A stretch of 32,857 nucleotides of DNA, taken from the NCBI GenBank assembly GCA_030537395.1, contig JAUNMW010000007.1, positions 13,175 to 46,031 on the forward strand, read 5' to 3'. A program made the position numbers and the translations under genes. This document shows, piece by piece, positions 23,238 through 30,888 of the stretch (position 1 is the stretch's first letter; every line of letters starts with the position of its first letter). The notes below the pieces were generated by a model that searched no databases, was not told the origin of the DNA, and worked only from the letters and a program-made list of their open reading frames with translations. The DNA is from Clostridia bacterium. Lineage in GTDB: Bacteria > Bacillota > Clostridia > Christensenellales > Aristaeellaceae.

Positions 23238-23615
23238 TCAATCCTTCCTTTCCGCAACGCACATAGCCGCGGCCATACCGGCTTCGTGGGTGATGGATAA
23301 AAAGAGCGCATTGATGCGGCACTCTTTTGCTTTTTCCGCGTAACTCCCGCGTAAATCATAATACGGCGCACCGTGTTCATCGTGCAAAACACAAATATCG
23401 GCCAAATTACCGGAAGTGATCCCAGTGCCCAAGGCTTTTACCAGGGCTTCCTTGGCGGCGAAAATGCCCGCCATGGATTGGGCGGCACTTTTGCCTTTGC
23501 TTTGAATATACGCCTGTTCTTCCGCGCTGAAAAAACGGGCGAGGAAACGCCCGTCTGAAAGCAGCTTTTCCATGCGCGAAATGTCGCACAGGTCCATGCC
23601 GATGCCGATGATCAT
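23238..23615 (-). CDS. acpS: Holo-[acyl-carrier-protein] synthase
   Basis: AcpS transfers the phosphopantetheine arm from CoA to acyl carrier protein in lipid synthesis. The 125-aa protein has the two metal-binding motifs, GIGMDLCDISRM (Asp8) and FAAKEALVKALGTG (Glu56). It also has LSITHEAGMAAAMCVAE near the end. The start at 23615 overlaps the stop of the P1-peptidase gene (ATGA). The longer frame upstream lies inside that gene and would add residues outside the family. nnr follows after only three bases. Confidence 0.94.
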   Translation of the reverse strand: MIIGIGMDLCDISRMEKLLSDGRFLARFFSAEEQAYIQSKGKSAAQSMAGIFAAKEALVKALGTGITSGNLADICVLHDEHGAPYYDLRGSYAEKAKECRINALFLSITHEAGMAAAMCVAERKD

Positions 23616-24565
23616 AGCTTGGTATACAGCAGGGCGTTGGCGATGGCCCGGGCCGTCACCTCCGCCGCGGCGGCGCAAAGCTTCACGAAGTTCACTTCCG
23701 CGTCCGTGCGGCCCGTGGCCAGGGCGAACAGGGTGTCGCCGTCCATCTGGGTGTGCACGGGGCGGATGGTGCGGGCCAGACCGTCGTGGCTCACGTCTGC
23801 CAGGCGGTTCACCTGCTCCTTGGTCAGCTTGCAGTCCACGGCCACCACGCCGATGGTGGTGTTGCTGCCGGGGGCGGGAATGCGGATCTGCTGGGGCACG
23901 GGGGCATGGCCGTATAGCAGGCCCTCCGCCAGCACTTTGGTGCCGTCCGGCATGTGGGCGCAGCCCAGCACTTCCCCGGTTTCGGGGTGGTACACGTCGC
24001 CCACCGCGTTGACGGCCACCACGGCCCCCACCGTCACGCCTTCGGGCAGGGTGATGGAGGCGGAGCCGATGCCGCTGTCCTGGGGCACGGAGCCGGGCAC
24101 CAGCTTGCCCACCGTCGCGCCCGTACCGGCCCCCACCTTGCCCTGCTGCATGCCTTTGGCGGCGGCCATGCAGGCGCTGCGGCCCATGGCCGCGTCGGGG
24201 CGGATGTGGGGATCGCCCACGTTCAAATCATACAGCACGGCGGCGGGCACGATAGGCACATGGGCCACGCCCATATCCATGCCGCATTCCATTTGCTCCA
24301 AATAGCGCATCACGCCGCCTGCCGCGTCCAGGCCGAAGGCGCTGCCGCCGGATAATGCGATGGCGTTCACATTTTCCACCAAATTGCCGGGACGCAGAAG
24401 ATCGGTTTCCCGGGTGCCGGGGGCCGCGCCGCGCACGGAAACGCCGCCCACGGCCCCTTCCTTGCGGCACAGCACCACCGTGCAGCCCGTTTTTCCGGTC
24501 ACGCTCTGGGCGTGGCCCACCCGAATGCCGTGCACCCGGGTAATATCGCCGGGATAAGGATTCAT
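23612..24565 (-). CDS. P1 family peptidase (DmpA/NylC-type, N-terminal nucleophile hydrolase)
   Basis: These enzymes self-cleave to expose a nucleophile and then act as aminopeptidases or amide hydrolases. The 317-aa protein has the family's ALSGGSAFGLDAAGGV (70-85), KVGAGTGATVGK (143-154) and PGSNTTIGVVAVD. Processing is expected between Asn235 and Thr236, leaving Thr as nucleophile, as in NylC-like members. The conserved late segment DGDTLFALATG is also present. The start has GAGGTGAT upstream. It lies nine bases after a small membrane protein gene and overlaps acpS by four bases. Linkage to acpS and nnr looks like shared transcription rather than shared chemistry. The natural substrate is unknown. 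Confidence 0.9.
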   Translation of the reverse strand: MNPYPGDITRVHGIRVGHAQSVTGKTGCTVVLCRKEGAVGGVSVRGAAPGTRETDLLRPGNLVENVNAIALSGGSAFGLDAAGGVMRYLEQMECGMDMGVAHVPIVPAAVLYDLNVGDPHIRPDAAMGRSACMAAAKGMQQGKVGAGTGATVGKLVPGSVPQDSGIGSASITLPEGVTVGAVVAVNAVGDVYHPETGEVLGCAHMPDGTKVLAEGLLYGHAPVPQQIRIPAPGSNTTIGVVAVDCKLTKEQVNRLADVSHDGLARTIRPVHTQMDGDTLFALATGRTDAEVNFVKLCAAAAEVTARAIANALLYTKL

Positions 24566-24574
24566 ATGATCACC

Positions 24575-24874
24575 TCATTTGGAAAGATTGTCCGTATTTT
24601 TATCAAAGATCAAGCTTATGCCAAGCGCAAAAAGATACATGGACGCGAAACTGCACAGCGTTTCAATGACCGAGCCGGGGAAAAGCCGGCTCCCCAATAA
24701 ACCGATGAGCGCTGCGGGCAGCATGAAACAAAGGAACAGGGTAAACAAGGTTTTAAAAATGCGGGAGGCCGCGGGCCGCTGGAAAAGGAACCGAACCATG
24801 AAAAAGATGGCGGCGATGATGTTTAAAAAGGGCATGAATCGAATCAGCCGAAAAGCGGGTACAGCGCGGGCCAT
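24575..24874 (-). CDS. Small membrane protein, three predicted helices
   Basis: The 99-aa protein has hydrophobic stretches at about 14-30 (PFLNIIAAIFFMVRFLF), 41-60 (TLFTLFLCFMLPAALIGLLG) and 72-90. It has basic residues near the N-terminus and a short polar C-terminus (DKNTDNLSK). An excellent ribosome binding site, AGGAGGAAACAT, precedes the ATG. It lies 16 bases after the unknown 149-aa gene and nine before the P1-peptidase gene, so it is part of the operon. I do not recognise a family. The strong translation signal and tight spacing argue that it is real. Confidence 0.72.
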   Translation of the reverse strand: MARAVPAFRLIRFMPFLNIIAAIFFMVRFLFQRPAASRIFKTLFTLFLCFMLPAALIGLLGSRLFPGSVIETLCSFASMYLFALGISLIFDKNTDNLSK

Positions 24875-24890
24875 ATGTTTCCTCCTTGTC

Positions 24891-25340
24891 TCAGAGAAAG
24901 CAGCGGTCTTCCTGAAAATCTTCTTCCCGTTCCCGAATCAGGCTTTTCAGGGCGTCCAGCTTTTCGCGCAGCGCTTTTTCCCGTTCCGGCTGAGGAGCGT
25001 CATAGTCCCAATGCACCCAATCATCCAGGTTTTCTGAAATATCCTGATGCAGTTTTTTACAGAAATCCAGCATGTTCACGTGGAGGTGATGCACGCCGTG
25101 GCAGGCGGGCGCACGGCCGTCATCCTCGAAGATCACATAGCAGCACCAGTAGCTGACAGTGCACACCATGCGGCCCGGCTCGCAGTAGCCGTGAACGGAA
25201 AACACATCCAGTTCCTTCAGGCCGTGAATGGCCTGGGTAAGCCATTCCATTGCAACGTCGGTCACATAACTCAAATCATAGGCCGTTTCTTCGCTGCCCA
25301 ATTGGAACAGCGCCCAGCCTGCTTCCGGTTTTCCCAGCAT
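24891..25340 (-). CDS. Unknown 149-aa soluble protein
   Basis: No family is recognised. The N-terminal 90 residues read as a mixed alpha/beta fold with many aromatic and cysteine residues (MVCTVSYWCCYVIFEDD at about 58-74) and a histidine cluster, HGVHHLHVN, near 81-89. The C-terminal third is a charged helix (PEREKALREKLDALKSLIRE), possibly a coiled coil. GGAGG lies seven bases before the ATG, and 16-base gaps separate it from both neighbours in the operon. The Cys/His richness could mean metal binding, but the spacing fits no motif I know. Confidence 0.7.
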   Translation of the reverse strand: MLGKPEAGWALFQLGSEETAYDLSYVTDVAMEWLTQAIHGLKELDVFSVHGYCEPGRMVCTVSYWCCYVIFEDDGRAPACHGVHHLHVNMLDFCKKLHQDISENLDDWVHWDYDAPQPEREKALREKLDALKSLIREREEDFQEDRCFL

Positions 25341-25356
25341 GGCGCGCCTCCAGATA

Positions 25357-26220
25357 TCAGCGGAATTTTTGGTTCAGCCAGCCAATCAAATCGGCTATGA
25401 CCTCGTCCCGATTGATTTCGTTGAACAATTCGTGCCGGGCGTCCTTGTACAGCTTCACGGTAATATCCTGCATGCCGATGCGTTTGTATTGGTCGGCCAC
25501 CTGCCGGACCCCTTCGCCCATCTGGCCCACGGGGTCATGATCGCCGGACATGAAATAGACGGGCAGCTCCTTGGGCATGGCTTTCAGATCGTTTTCATAG
25601 GTCAGCGCTTCCAGGCCGCCGAAGAAATCGGCGAAGGCTTTTCCGGTAAAGGTGAAGCCGCACAGGGGATCGGCCACGTACTTGTCCACCTCTTTTTCGT
25701 CCCGGCTCAGCCATTCAAAGCCCGTGCGGCCCGGGGCGAAGGGCTTGTTGTTGCCCGCGAAAGCAATGTTATTCACAAAATTGGCGGGCTTCTTTTTGGG
25801 AGAAAGGGAGGCCATCAGCTTTCCGGCCCGGCACAGGGGACGGCCATACATGCCCGTGCCGGAGAGGATGAGCCCATCCAGCTCGTTTCCGTATCGGATG
25901 GCGTATTCCCGGGCCAGGAAGCTGCCCATGGAATGGCCCAGCAGAATGAAGGGGACCCCGGGGTACTGCTTCTTGATGTCCAGGGACACTTCGTGGGCGT
26001 CGCTCAGAATCACTTCCCAGCCCTTATCATCGGCAAAGTATCCCAGCAGCTTCGCTTCCGGCCCGTGACCCCGATGATTGCGCCCGCACACCAAATAGCC
26101 CGCCGCGTTCAGCGCTTTCGCGGGCCGGTCATACCGGTCGATATATTCCGCCATGCCGTGCACGATTTGAATGATGGCCTTCGGAGCCGATTCGGGTTTC
26201 CAGATTTTATACGATTCCAT
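25357..26220 (-). CDS. Alpha/beta hydrolase, monoacylglycerol-lipase/S33-like
   Basis: The 287-aa protein has the serine hydrolase triad pattern: nucleophile elbow GHSMGS with Ser97, acid in MSGDHDPVG, and histidine in DARHELFNE. An oxyanion-type HGMAEY follows the first strands, and NHRGHG marks the lysophospholipase/monoglyceride-lipase branch. It is cytosolic by appearance. ATG 26220 was chosen because GGAGGG lies nine bases upstream. The longer start at 26235 would overlap that site. It is the first gene of the run leading to nnr, just downstream of repeat element C. No clear promoter was found, so readthrough from trpS is possible. Confidence 0.88.
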   Translation of the reverse strand: MESYKIWKPESAPKAIIQIVHGMAEYIDRYDRPAKALNAAGYLVCGRNHRGHGPEAKLLGYFADDKGWEVILSDAHEVSLDIKKQYPGVPFILLGHSMGSFLAREYAIRYGNELDGLILSGTGMYGRPLCRAGKLMASLSPKKKPANFVNNIAFAGNNKPFAPGRTGFEWLSRDEKEVDKYVADPLCGFTFTGKAFADFFGGLEALTYENDLKAMPKELPVYFMSGDHDPVGQMGEGVRQVADQYKRIGMQDITVKLYKDARHELFNEINRDEVIADLIGWLNQKFR

Positions 26221-26237
26221 GGTACAGCCCTCCATAA

Positions 26238-26385
26238 AAGAGTACAGAGTTCAGAGTGCAGAGTACAGATTTAGAATGTTTTATGCTTGCCTCGCCAACA
26301 AGTCTTTACGTTGATAAAGATGTTTGGTTTCGGTTTATATACACTATTATCTGTACTCTGTACTCTGCACTCTGTTCTCTCTTTT
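26238..26385. repeat. Heptad-repeat hairpin element C (variant unit)
   Basis: The left arm (26238-26272) has four 7-bp units GAGTACA, GAGTTCA, GAGTGCA, GAGTACA, then GATTTAG. The right arm (about 26346-26385) has the reverse complement of four like units, then GATAATA. The roughly 75-bp centre includes a small TCTTTA/TAAAGA hairpin (26313-26330). The build is the same as elements A and B, but with GAGTRCA units in both arms in place of GAGTTRA. Confidence 0.8.
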
Positions 26386-26407
26386 AATCGATCACGCCTG
26401 AAAGGGT

Positions 26408-27421
26408 TTACACTTGATACAGCCCGACCTTCTTATACACTTTCCGCAGTGTCTTCTGGGCCAGATAGGCAGCGTGCTCGGCGTTGCGCTTGAGCATGGC
26501 GTTCATGCCGTCCTTATCGGCGATGATGGCGTCGTAGCGCTCCTGAATGGGGGTCAGCTCCGCAATCACCGCTTCGGTTACGGCTTCCTTCAGGGCTCCG
26601 TAGCCCAGGCCGCTGAGGGAAGATACGGTATCCTCCATGCTTTCATTCTTCAGCACGGAAAGGATGGTGAGCAGATTGCTGACGCCGGGCTTGTTTTCCG
26701 GATCGTAGCGGATTTCGCCGTCGCTGTCGGTGACGGCGCGCTTGAGCTTCCGACGGATATCGTCGGGCTTGTCCAGCACCGCGATGAAGGTATCCTCGGG
26801 GTCAGATTTGCTCATTTTTTTGGTAGGGTCGGCCAGGCTCATGATCTTCGCCGTGGCCTTGGGAATGTAGGGCTCAGGAATGGTGAACACGTCGCCGTAA
26901 ATGCTGTTGAAGCGCTGGGCGATGTCTCGGCAGATTTCCACGTGCTGCTTCTGGTCGCCGCCCACGGGCACCAGGTTGGCCTGGTACAAAAGTATATCGG
27001 AGGCCATCAGCACCGGATAATCGAACAGGCCCGCGTTGATATTATCCGCGTGCTTGGCGGATTTATCCTTGAACTGGGTCATGCGGGAAAGCTCGCCCAT
27101 GTAGGTGTAGCAGTTTAAAATCCAGGCCAGTTCCGCGTGGGCGGGCACATGGCTTTGGCAGTAAATGATGTTTTTGTCCGGGTCCAGGCCGCAGGCAACG
27201 TAAATGGCGGCCAGGGACACGGTGCGTTTGCGCAGCTCGGCGGGGTTCTGCCGCACGGTCAGGGTGTGCAGATCCGCCATGCAGTACAGGCAGTCCGCGT
27301 CATCAAAGCGGGTAAAATTCCGCAGGGCCCCGATATAATTGCCTAAAGTAATATTGCCGGAGGGCTGAATGCCCGAAAAAATCACTTTGCGTTTTTCCGT
27401 AGTCTTTTCCTGATTTTCCAT
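26408..27421 (-). CDS. trpS: Tryptophanyl-tRNA synthetase
   Basis: TrpS charges tRNA-Trp for translation. The 337-aa class I synthetase has the HIGH-equivalent PSGNITLGNY (about 20-29), the family segments VGGDQKQHVEICRD and LMASDILLYQA, and the KMSKSDPED loop. Its length is normal. AAGGGGACG precedes the ATG. A near-consensus sigma-A promoter lies only about 30 nt upstream, leaving no room for the T-box leader that controls trpS in many Firmicutes. It is therefore probably expressed constitutively. It lies between the GNAT gene's terminator and repeat element C. Confidence 0.96.
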   Translation of the reverse strand: MENQEKTTEKRKVIFSGIQPSGNITLGNYIGALRNFTRFDDADCLYCMADLHTLTVRQNPAELRKRTVSLAAIYVACGLDPDKNIIYCQSHVPAHAELAWILNCYTYMGELSRMTQFKDKSAKHADNINAGLFDYPVLMASDILLYQANLVPVGGDQKQHVEICRDIAQRFNSIYGDVFTIPEPYIPKATAKIMSLADPTKKMSKSDPEDTFIAVLDKPDDIRRKLKRAVTDSDGEIRYDPENKPGVSNLLTILSVLKNESMEDTVSSLSGLGYGALKEAVTEAVIAELTPIQERYDAIIADKDGMNAMLKRNAEHAAYLAQKTLRKVYKKVGLYQV

Positions 27422-27456
27422 GGTTTCGTCCCCTTCTTTTAAATTTCTTCCAATAA

Positions 27457-27485
27457 ATTATAACATGGTTTTTTCGGCCTGTAAA
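27457..27485 (-). promoter_or_regulatory. Sigma-A promoter of trpS
   Basis: On the minus strand, TTTACA (27485-27480), a 17-bp spacer and TATAAT (27462-27457). The leader is about 30 nt. Confidence 0.8.
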
Positions 27486-27552
27486 GCCAAAAACAGGCGG
27501 AAGAAAACGAATAAAGCAGGATTGCGCCCGCGGTTTTCAGCGCGATGCCATC

Positions 27553-27580
27553 AAAAAAAGCCGCCGGCATTTGCCGAGGC
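27553..27580 (-). terminator. Intrinsic terminator after the GNAT gene
   Basis: On the minus strand, GCCTCGGC (27580-27573) pairs imperfectly with GCCGGCGGC (27568-27560), followed by seven T (27559-27553). It lies about ten bases after the stop of the acetyltransferase gene. Confidence 0.78.
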
Positions 27581-27589
27581 TTATGACAG

Positions 27590-28144
27590 TCAGGAATGAT
27601 CCTTCGCCAAAATGGCATAGATGGCGATATCGCAAACGCCGGTATTGTTTTTGCTGGCCTGGCGGTGGATGCCCTCAAAGGTCATGCCCGCCTTTTGCAT
27701 CACCTTGCCGGAGGCGGGATTATGCACGTCGTGGGCGGCTTCGATCCGGTTCATGCCCACTTCTTCAAACAAATAGCGGATCACTTCCTTCACCGCCTCC
27801 GTCATGAGGCCCCGGCCCCACCAGGTTTTGCCGATGCAATAGCCCAATTCGCATTGGGCGATATCATCCCGCTGACGCACAACGGCCAGGCTGCCGATGG
27901 GCTCCCCAAGCTCCTTGGGCACGATGGCCCATTGATAGCGCGCTGGATTTTTCGTTTCCTCCGCCCAATATGCTGCGAGGGAAGCGGAAACATCCGCGGA
28001 GGAATGCGTGGGCCAGGTAAGAAACCTTGTCACCTCCGGATCGGAACACCAATTTTTGTACATGGCGGGGCCGTCCGTTGGGATAAAGGGCCGCAAAATG
28101 AGGCGTTCGGTTTCCAGACGCTTGGTGCCTTTTTGCTCCATCAT
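27590..28144 (-). CDS. GNAT N-acetyltransferase, RimJ/RimL-like
   Basis: The 184-aa protein has the RimJ/RimL-type start, LETERLILRPFIPTDGPAMY. It also has the acetyl-CoA loop region GKTWWGRGLMTEAVKE (about 104-119) and the late motif NPASGKVMQKAGMTFEG. Such enzymes acetylate ribosomal-protein N-termini, antibiotics or small amines, and the substrate here is not known. The ATG overlaps the rarA stop (ATGA), and AGGGGG lies six bases upstream. It is the last gene of the nitroreductase-rarA-GNAT operon and is followed by a terminator. Confidence 0.9.
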   Translation of the reverse strand: MMEQKGTKRLETERLILRPFIPTDGPAMYKNWCSDPEVTRFLTWPTHSSADVSASLAAYWAEETKNPARYQWAIVPKELGEPIGSLAVVRQRDDIAQCELGYCIGKTWWGRGLMTEAVKEVIRYLFEEVGMNRIEAAHDVHNPASGKVMQKAGMTFEGIHRQASKNNTGVCDIAIYAILAKDHS

Positions 28145-29433
28145 TCCTGCCCCCTTGGCTTCAATTTGGCTTCGTGGCCCTGATCGCTGGGGAAATAATA
28201 GCGCGTGCCCACTTTATCGTCGGGCATGTACTGCTGGGCCACCCAATGGCCGGGATAATCGTGGGGATATTTGTATTCCTGCTCTGTTTTTACGCCCAGG
28301 CGTTCGTTGCCCTTGTAATGAGAATCCCGCAGATGGGCGGGCACGGGGGAGAAGCCGCCCTTTTCCGCATCGGCCTGGGCCGCGCTCATGGCCATGGCCA
28401 CGGAATTGGATTTGGGGCTGACGCATACGGCGATGATGGCCTGGGAAAGACTCAGGCGCGCTTCGGGCATACCCACCGTTTCCAGCGCCTGGGCGGCGGC
28501 CACGGCCTGCAGCATGGCGATGGGGTTGGCCAATCCCACGTCCTCGCTGGCATGGGCGATGATGCGCCGGGCCAGCATCCGGGGATCGGCCCCGGCGTAC
28601 AGCAGCCGGGAGAACCAAAGCAGCGCCGCGTCGCTGTCGCCGCCCCGCATGGATTTGCAGAAGGCGGACAGCATATCGTAAAACTGGGTATCGTCGCAGC
28701 GGATGATGGGCTTTTGAATGCTTTCCTCCGCAATGGGCAGGGTGATGTGAATACGTCCGTTTTCCGTTGGCGTGGTGAGCACTGCCAGTTCGATGGCGTT
28801 CAGGGCAGTGCGCACGTCGCCGTTCGCAATATAGGCGATGTGATGCAGCGCATCCTCGTCCACGTCCGGGTTCATGGCCCCCAGACCCCGTTCTTTGTCT
28901 GCAATAGCCCGCAGCAGGGCTTTTTCCACGTCCTGCTGTGTCAGGGCTTCAAAAGCGAAAATGCGGCAGCGGGAAACGATGGCGGGGGTCATGGAAATCA
29001 TGGGGTTTTCCGTGGTGGAGCCGATGAAACGGATAAGGCCCTCCTCCATGGCGGGCAGGATGGAATCGCTCTGAGCTTTGCTCCAGCGGTGGCATTCATC
29101 CAATAATAAATAAGTCGGCTGGCCGAACATGGCCCTGCGGTCCGCCGCCTGCTTCAGTTCCTCCCTTACGTCGGCCACCCCGGAAGTGACGGCGTTCATT
29201 TTCACGAAAGCCGCGTTGGTCTGCCGGGCGATGATGCCGGCCAGGGTGGTTTTGCCGCAGCCGGGCGGACCGTAAAAAATGCAGGAGGTGAGCCGGTCCG
29301 CTTCGATGGCCCGGCGCAAAAGACGGCCAGGGCCCACAATGTGCTCCTGACCGTAGAATTCACCGAGCGTCCGGGGACGCATCCGGTCGGCCAGCGGGGC
29401 GTTGGCGGTTTCATTGTGGGAAAACAGGCTCAT
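28141..29433 (-). CDS. rarA: Replication-associated recombination ATPase RarA (MgsA)
   Basis: RarA is a clamp-loader-like AAA+ ATPase that acts at stalled replication forks. The 430-aa protein has PLADRMRPRTLGEFYGQEH at the start, Walker A GPPGCGKTT (about 55-63), Walker B LLLDECHRW, sensor-1 GSTTENP and the C-terminal tetramer domain (SRLLYAGADPRMLARRI, HLRDSHYKG). The usual Walker B form in the family is DEIHR, and here it is DECHR, which keeps the acidic pair. Its start overlaps the nitroreductase stop (ATGA) with GGAGG seven bases upstream. Confidence 0.95.
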   Translation of the reverse strand: MSLFSHNETANAPLADRMRPRTLGEFYGQEHIVGPGRLLRRAIEADRLTSCIFYGPPGCGKTTLAGIIARQTNAAFVKMNAVTSGVADVREELKQAADRRAMFGQPTYLLLDECHRWSKAQSDSILPAMEEGLIRFIGSTTENPMISMTPAIVSRCRIFAFEALTQQDVEKALLRAIADKERGLGAMNPDVDEDALHHIAYIANGDVRTALNAIELAVLTTPTENGRIHITLPIAEESIQKPIIRCDDTQFYDMLSAFCKSMRGGDSDAALLWFSRLLYAGADPRMLARRIIAHASEDVGLANPIAMLQAVAAAQALETVGMPEARLSLSQAIIAVCVSPKSNSVAMAMSAAQADAEKGGFSPVPAHLRDSHYKGNERLGVKTEQEYKYPHDYPGHWVAQQYMPDDKVGTRYYFPSDQGHEAKLKPRGQE

Positions 29434-30188
29434 AACCGATCCTCCGCGTTCAGGGAAGCGATTTCCCTGCCGCTCTCGCCCCAGCGGATCATATGGGGCT
29501 TATCGCCCACTCCCAGGCTCATATGCAGCATGGCGATGCCCATATCCAGGGACGCGCCGGACCGGGTTCCGCTTAAGAGCAAGGTACGCCCGGCAAAGGA
29601 AAGCCGCCAGGGCTGCAGATTGACGGCGGAGGGGGCGATGCGCACGCACTCGGCGGCGTTGTAAGCCCATAGGGGCCATTGTGCGGGATCGGAGGCGCAG
29701 ATTTCCGTCAGCTTTTTCCGCTTCCGGGGTCCGCTCTCGTCTCCGGGAATGCCCAAAGCAATCACAGCTTTTACCTTTTCGCCTTCTTCCAAAGGCACGT
29801 TCACGCCGCCGCGCTTGAAAGCGGCTACCCAGCAGGTGCCAAGGCCCATGGACACGGCTTCCAGCACGAAAGCCTCCCCGCTGATGCCCGCGTGAACAGC
29901 GGCGTGGGGGATGCTTTCATCCGCAATCAGGGCGGCGTAGCGGCTGGTGCCCCGGATGGTTTCCACAAAAGGCAGCTTCCGGTACAATTCAGACGCGGAT
30001 ACTTCTCCAATCGCAATGCGCACGCCGGGCAGGCTCACCCGGGCCGCCGCATAATTTAGGGCGCTGATTTGCCCCACATCCGGATCCCCCTGATACAGCC
30101 GGACGCTGCGCCGCCGGGGAATGGCGGCCAAATAACGCTCCCGCTGGGCGGGGGCGAAGAATCCATTCAAAATACAAGGTTCCATCAT
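29430..30188 (-). CDS. Nitroreductase-fold protein (TM1586-like)
   Basis: The 252-aa protein resembles the TM1586 type of flavin nitroreductase. It has RRRSVRLYQG near residue 25, GEAFVLEAVSMGLGTCWV in the middle, and RIAPSAVNLQPWRLSF toward the end. These are the FMN-contact segments of the fold. The physiological substrate is unknown. ATG 30188 was chosen because GGGAGGG lies six bases upstream. The longer start at 30215 lacks a good site. It is the first gene of the operon with rarA and the GNAT gene, behind a weak promoter at 30206-30234. Confidence 0.85.
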   Translation of the reverse strand: MMEPCILNGFFAPAQRERYLAAIPRRRSVRLYQGDPDVGQISALNYAAARVSLPGVRIAIGEVSASELYRKLPFVETIRGTSRYAALIADESIPHAAVHAGISGEAFVLEAVSMGLGTCWVAAFKRGGVNVPLEEGEKVKAVIALGIPGDESGPRKRKKLTEICASDPAQWPLWAYNAAECVRIAPSAVNLQPWRLSFAGRTLLLSGTRSGASLDMGIAMLHMSLGVGDKPHMIRWGESGREIASLNAEDRL

Positions 30189-30205
30189 TGATACCCTCCC
30201 ACCAT

Positions 30206-30234
30206 AGGGTAGCACGGAGAAGGACTTTCGTCAA
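30206..30234 (-). promoter_or_regulatory. Possible promoter of the nitroreductase-rarA-GNAT operon
   Basis: On the minus strand, TTGACG (30234-30229), a 17-bp spacer and TACCCT (30211-30206). The -10 box is poor, so this is tentative. Confidence 0.4.
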
Positions 30235-30241
30235 ATGAACA

Positions 30242-30280
30242 AATCAAGTCATTTGTTACAAAAGTAAGAATCACTTGATT
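30242..30280 (-). terminator. AT-rich inverted repeat after recX
   Basis: AATCAAGT (30242-30249) and ACTTGATT (30273-30280) are perfect inverted copies, with an inner TTAC/GTAA pairing. It lies just after the recX stop and may end its transcript. The stem is weak and there is no strong T-run. Confidence 0.35.
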
Positions 30281-30286
30281 GGATGA

Positions 30287-30886
30287 TCATTCCCCCCGTA
30301 CCGCTTCCTCCGCGGCCCGTTTTGCCATGGACCAATGATAGCCCTTTCGCATCAGCGATTGGGCGATTTTTTTAGGATCGTTTTGGAATCTGCGGCACAG
30401 CCTTCGGGCCTGATCCAAGGCGCGCTGGTATTCCTCCTCCTGAGGCACGGCATCCAGAGCGGCCTGGGCGTCCTGGCTGGAAACCCCTTTCATGCGCAAT
30501 TCCTGGGCGATGCGGCTTTTACCGTATTTTCGGGATCGGGCGTGCACCCAGGTTTCCGCAAAGCGGGTATTGGATACCAGATCGTGCAGGCCCAGGGTGT
30601 CCAGCACTCGCTGAATGGCAGCTTCGTCATAGCAGGATCGGCGCAGACGGGAGCGCACCTCCTGTTCGCTTCGTTCCCGAAGGGCCAGGAATTTCATAGC
30701 CGCTTCCAGCGCGTGAGGGTAGGCCCGCTGGGTAACGAATGTCCGATAGGCTTCCGGATCGATGGCCTGGTTCCGGTGCAATGGACGCTCCAGATACACG
30801 GCGGAGGGAATGCGCAGCGTTTCCCCGCTTTCCAGTTTCACGTTGGCGACCCCGTCTTTACGTTTGATTTCCAGTATGCGGTCCAT
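30287..30886 (-). CDS. recX: Regulatory protein RecX
   Basis: RecX binds and restrains RecA filaments. The 199-aa protein consists of short three-helix repeats typical of the family. Examples are ALEAAMKFLALRERSEQEVR, YDEAAIQRVLDTLGLHD and FAETWVHARSRKYGKSRIAQ, followed by ELRMKGVSSQDAQAAL and a final KKIAQSLMRKGYHW. No recA gene is adjacent. AGGAGGCGG overlaps the last codons of the upstream serine hydrolase gene, whose stop is two bases before this ATG, so the two are co-transcribed and probably coupled. Confidence 0.92.
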   Translation of the reverse strand: MDRILEIKRKDGVANVKLESGETLRIPSAVYLERPLHRNQAIDPEAYRTFVTQRAYPHALEAAMKFLALRERSEQEVRSRLRRSCYDEAAIQRVLDTLGLHDLVSNTRFAETWVHARSRKYGKSRIAQELRMKGVSSQDAQAALDAVPQEEEYQRALDQARRLCRRFQNDPKKIAQSLMRKGYHWSMAKRAAEEAVRGE

Positions 30887-30888
30887 CC

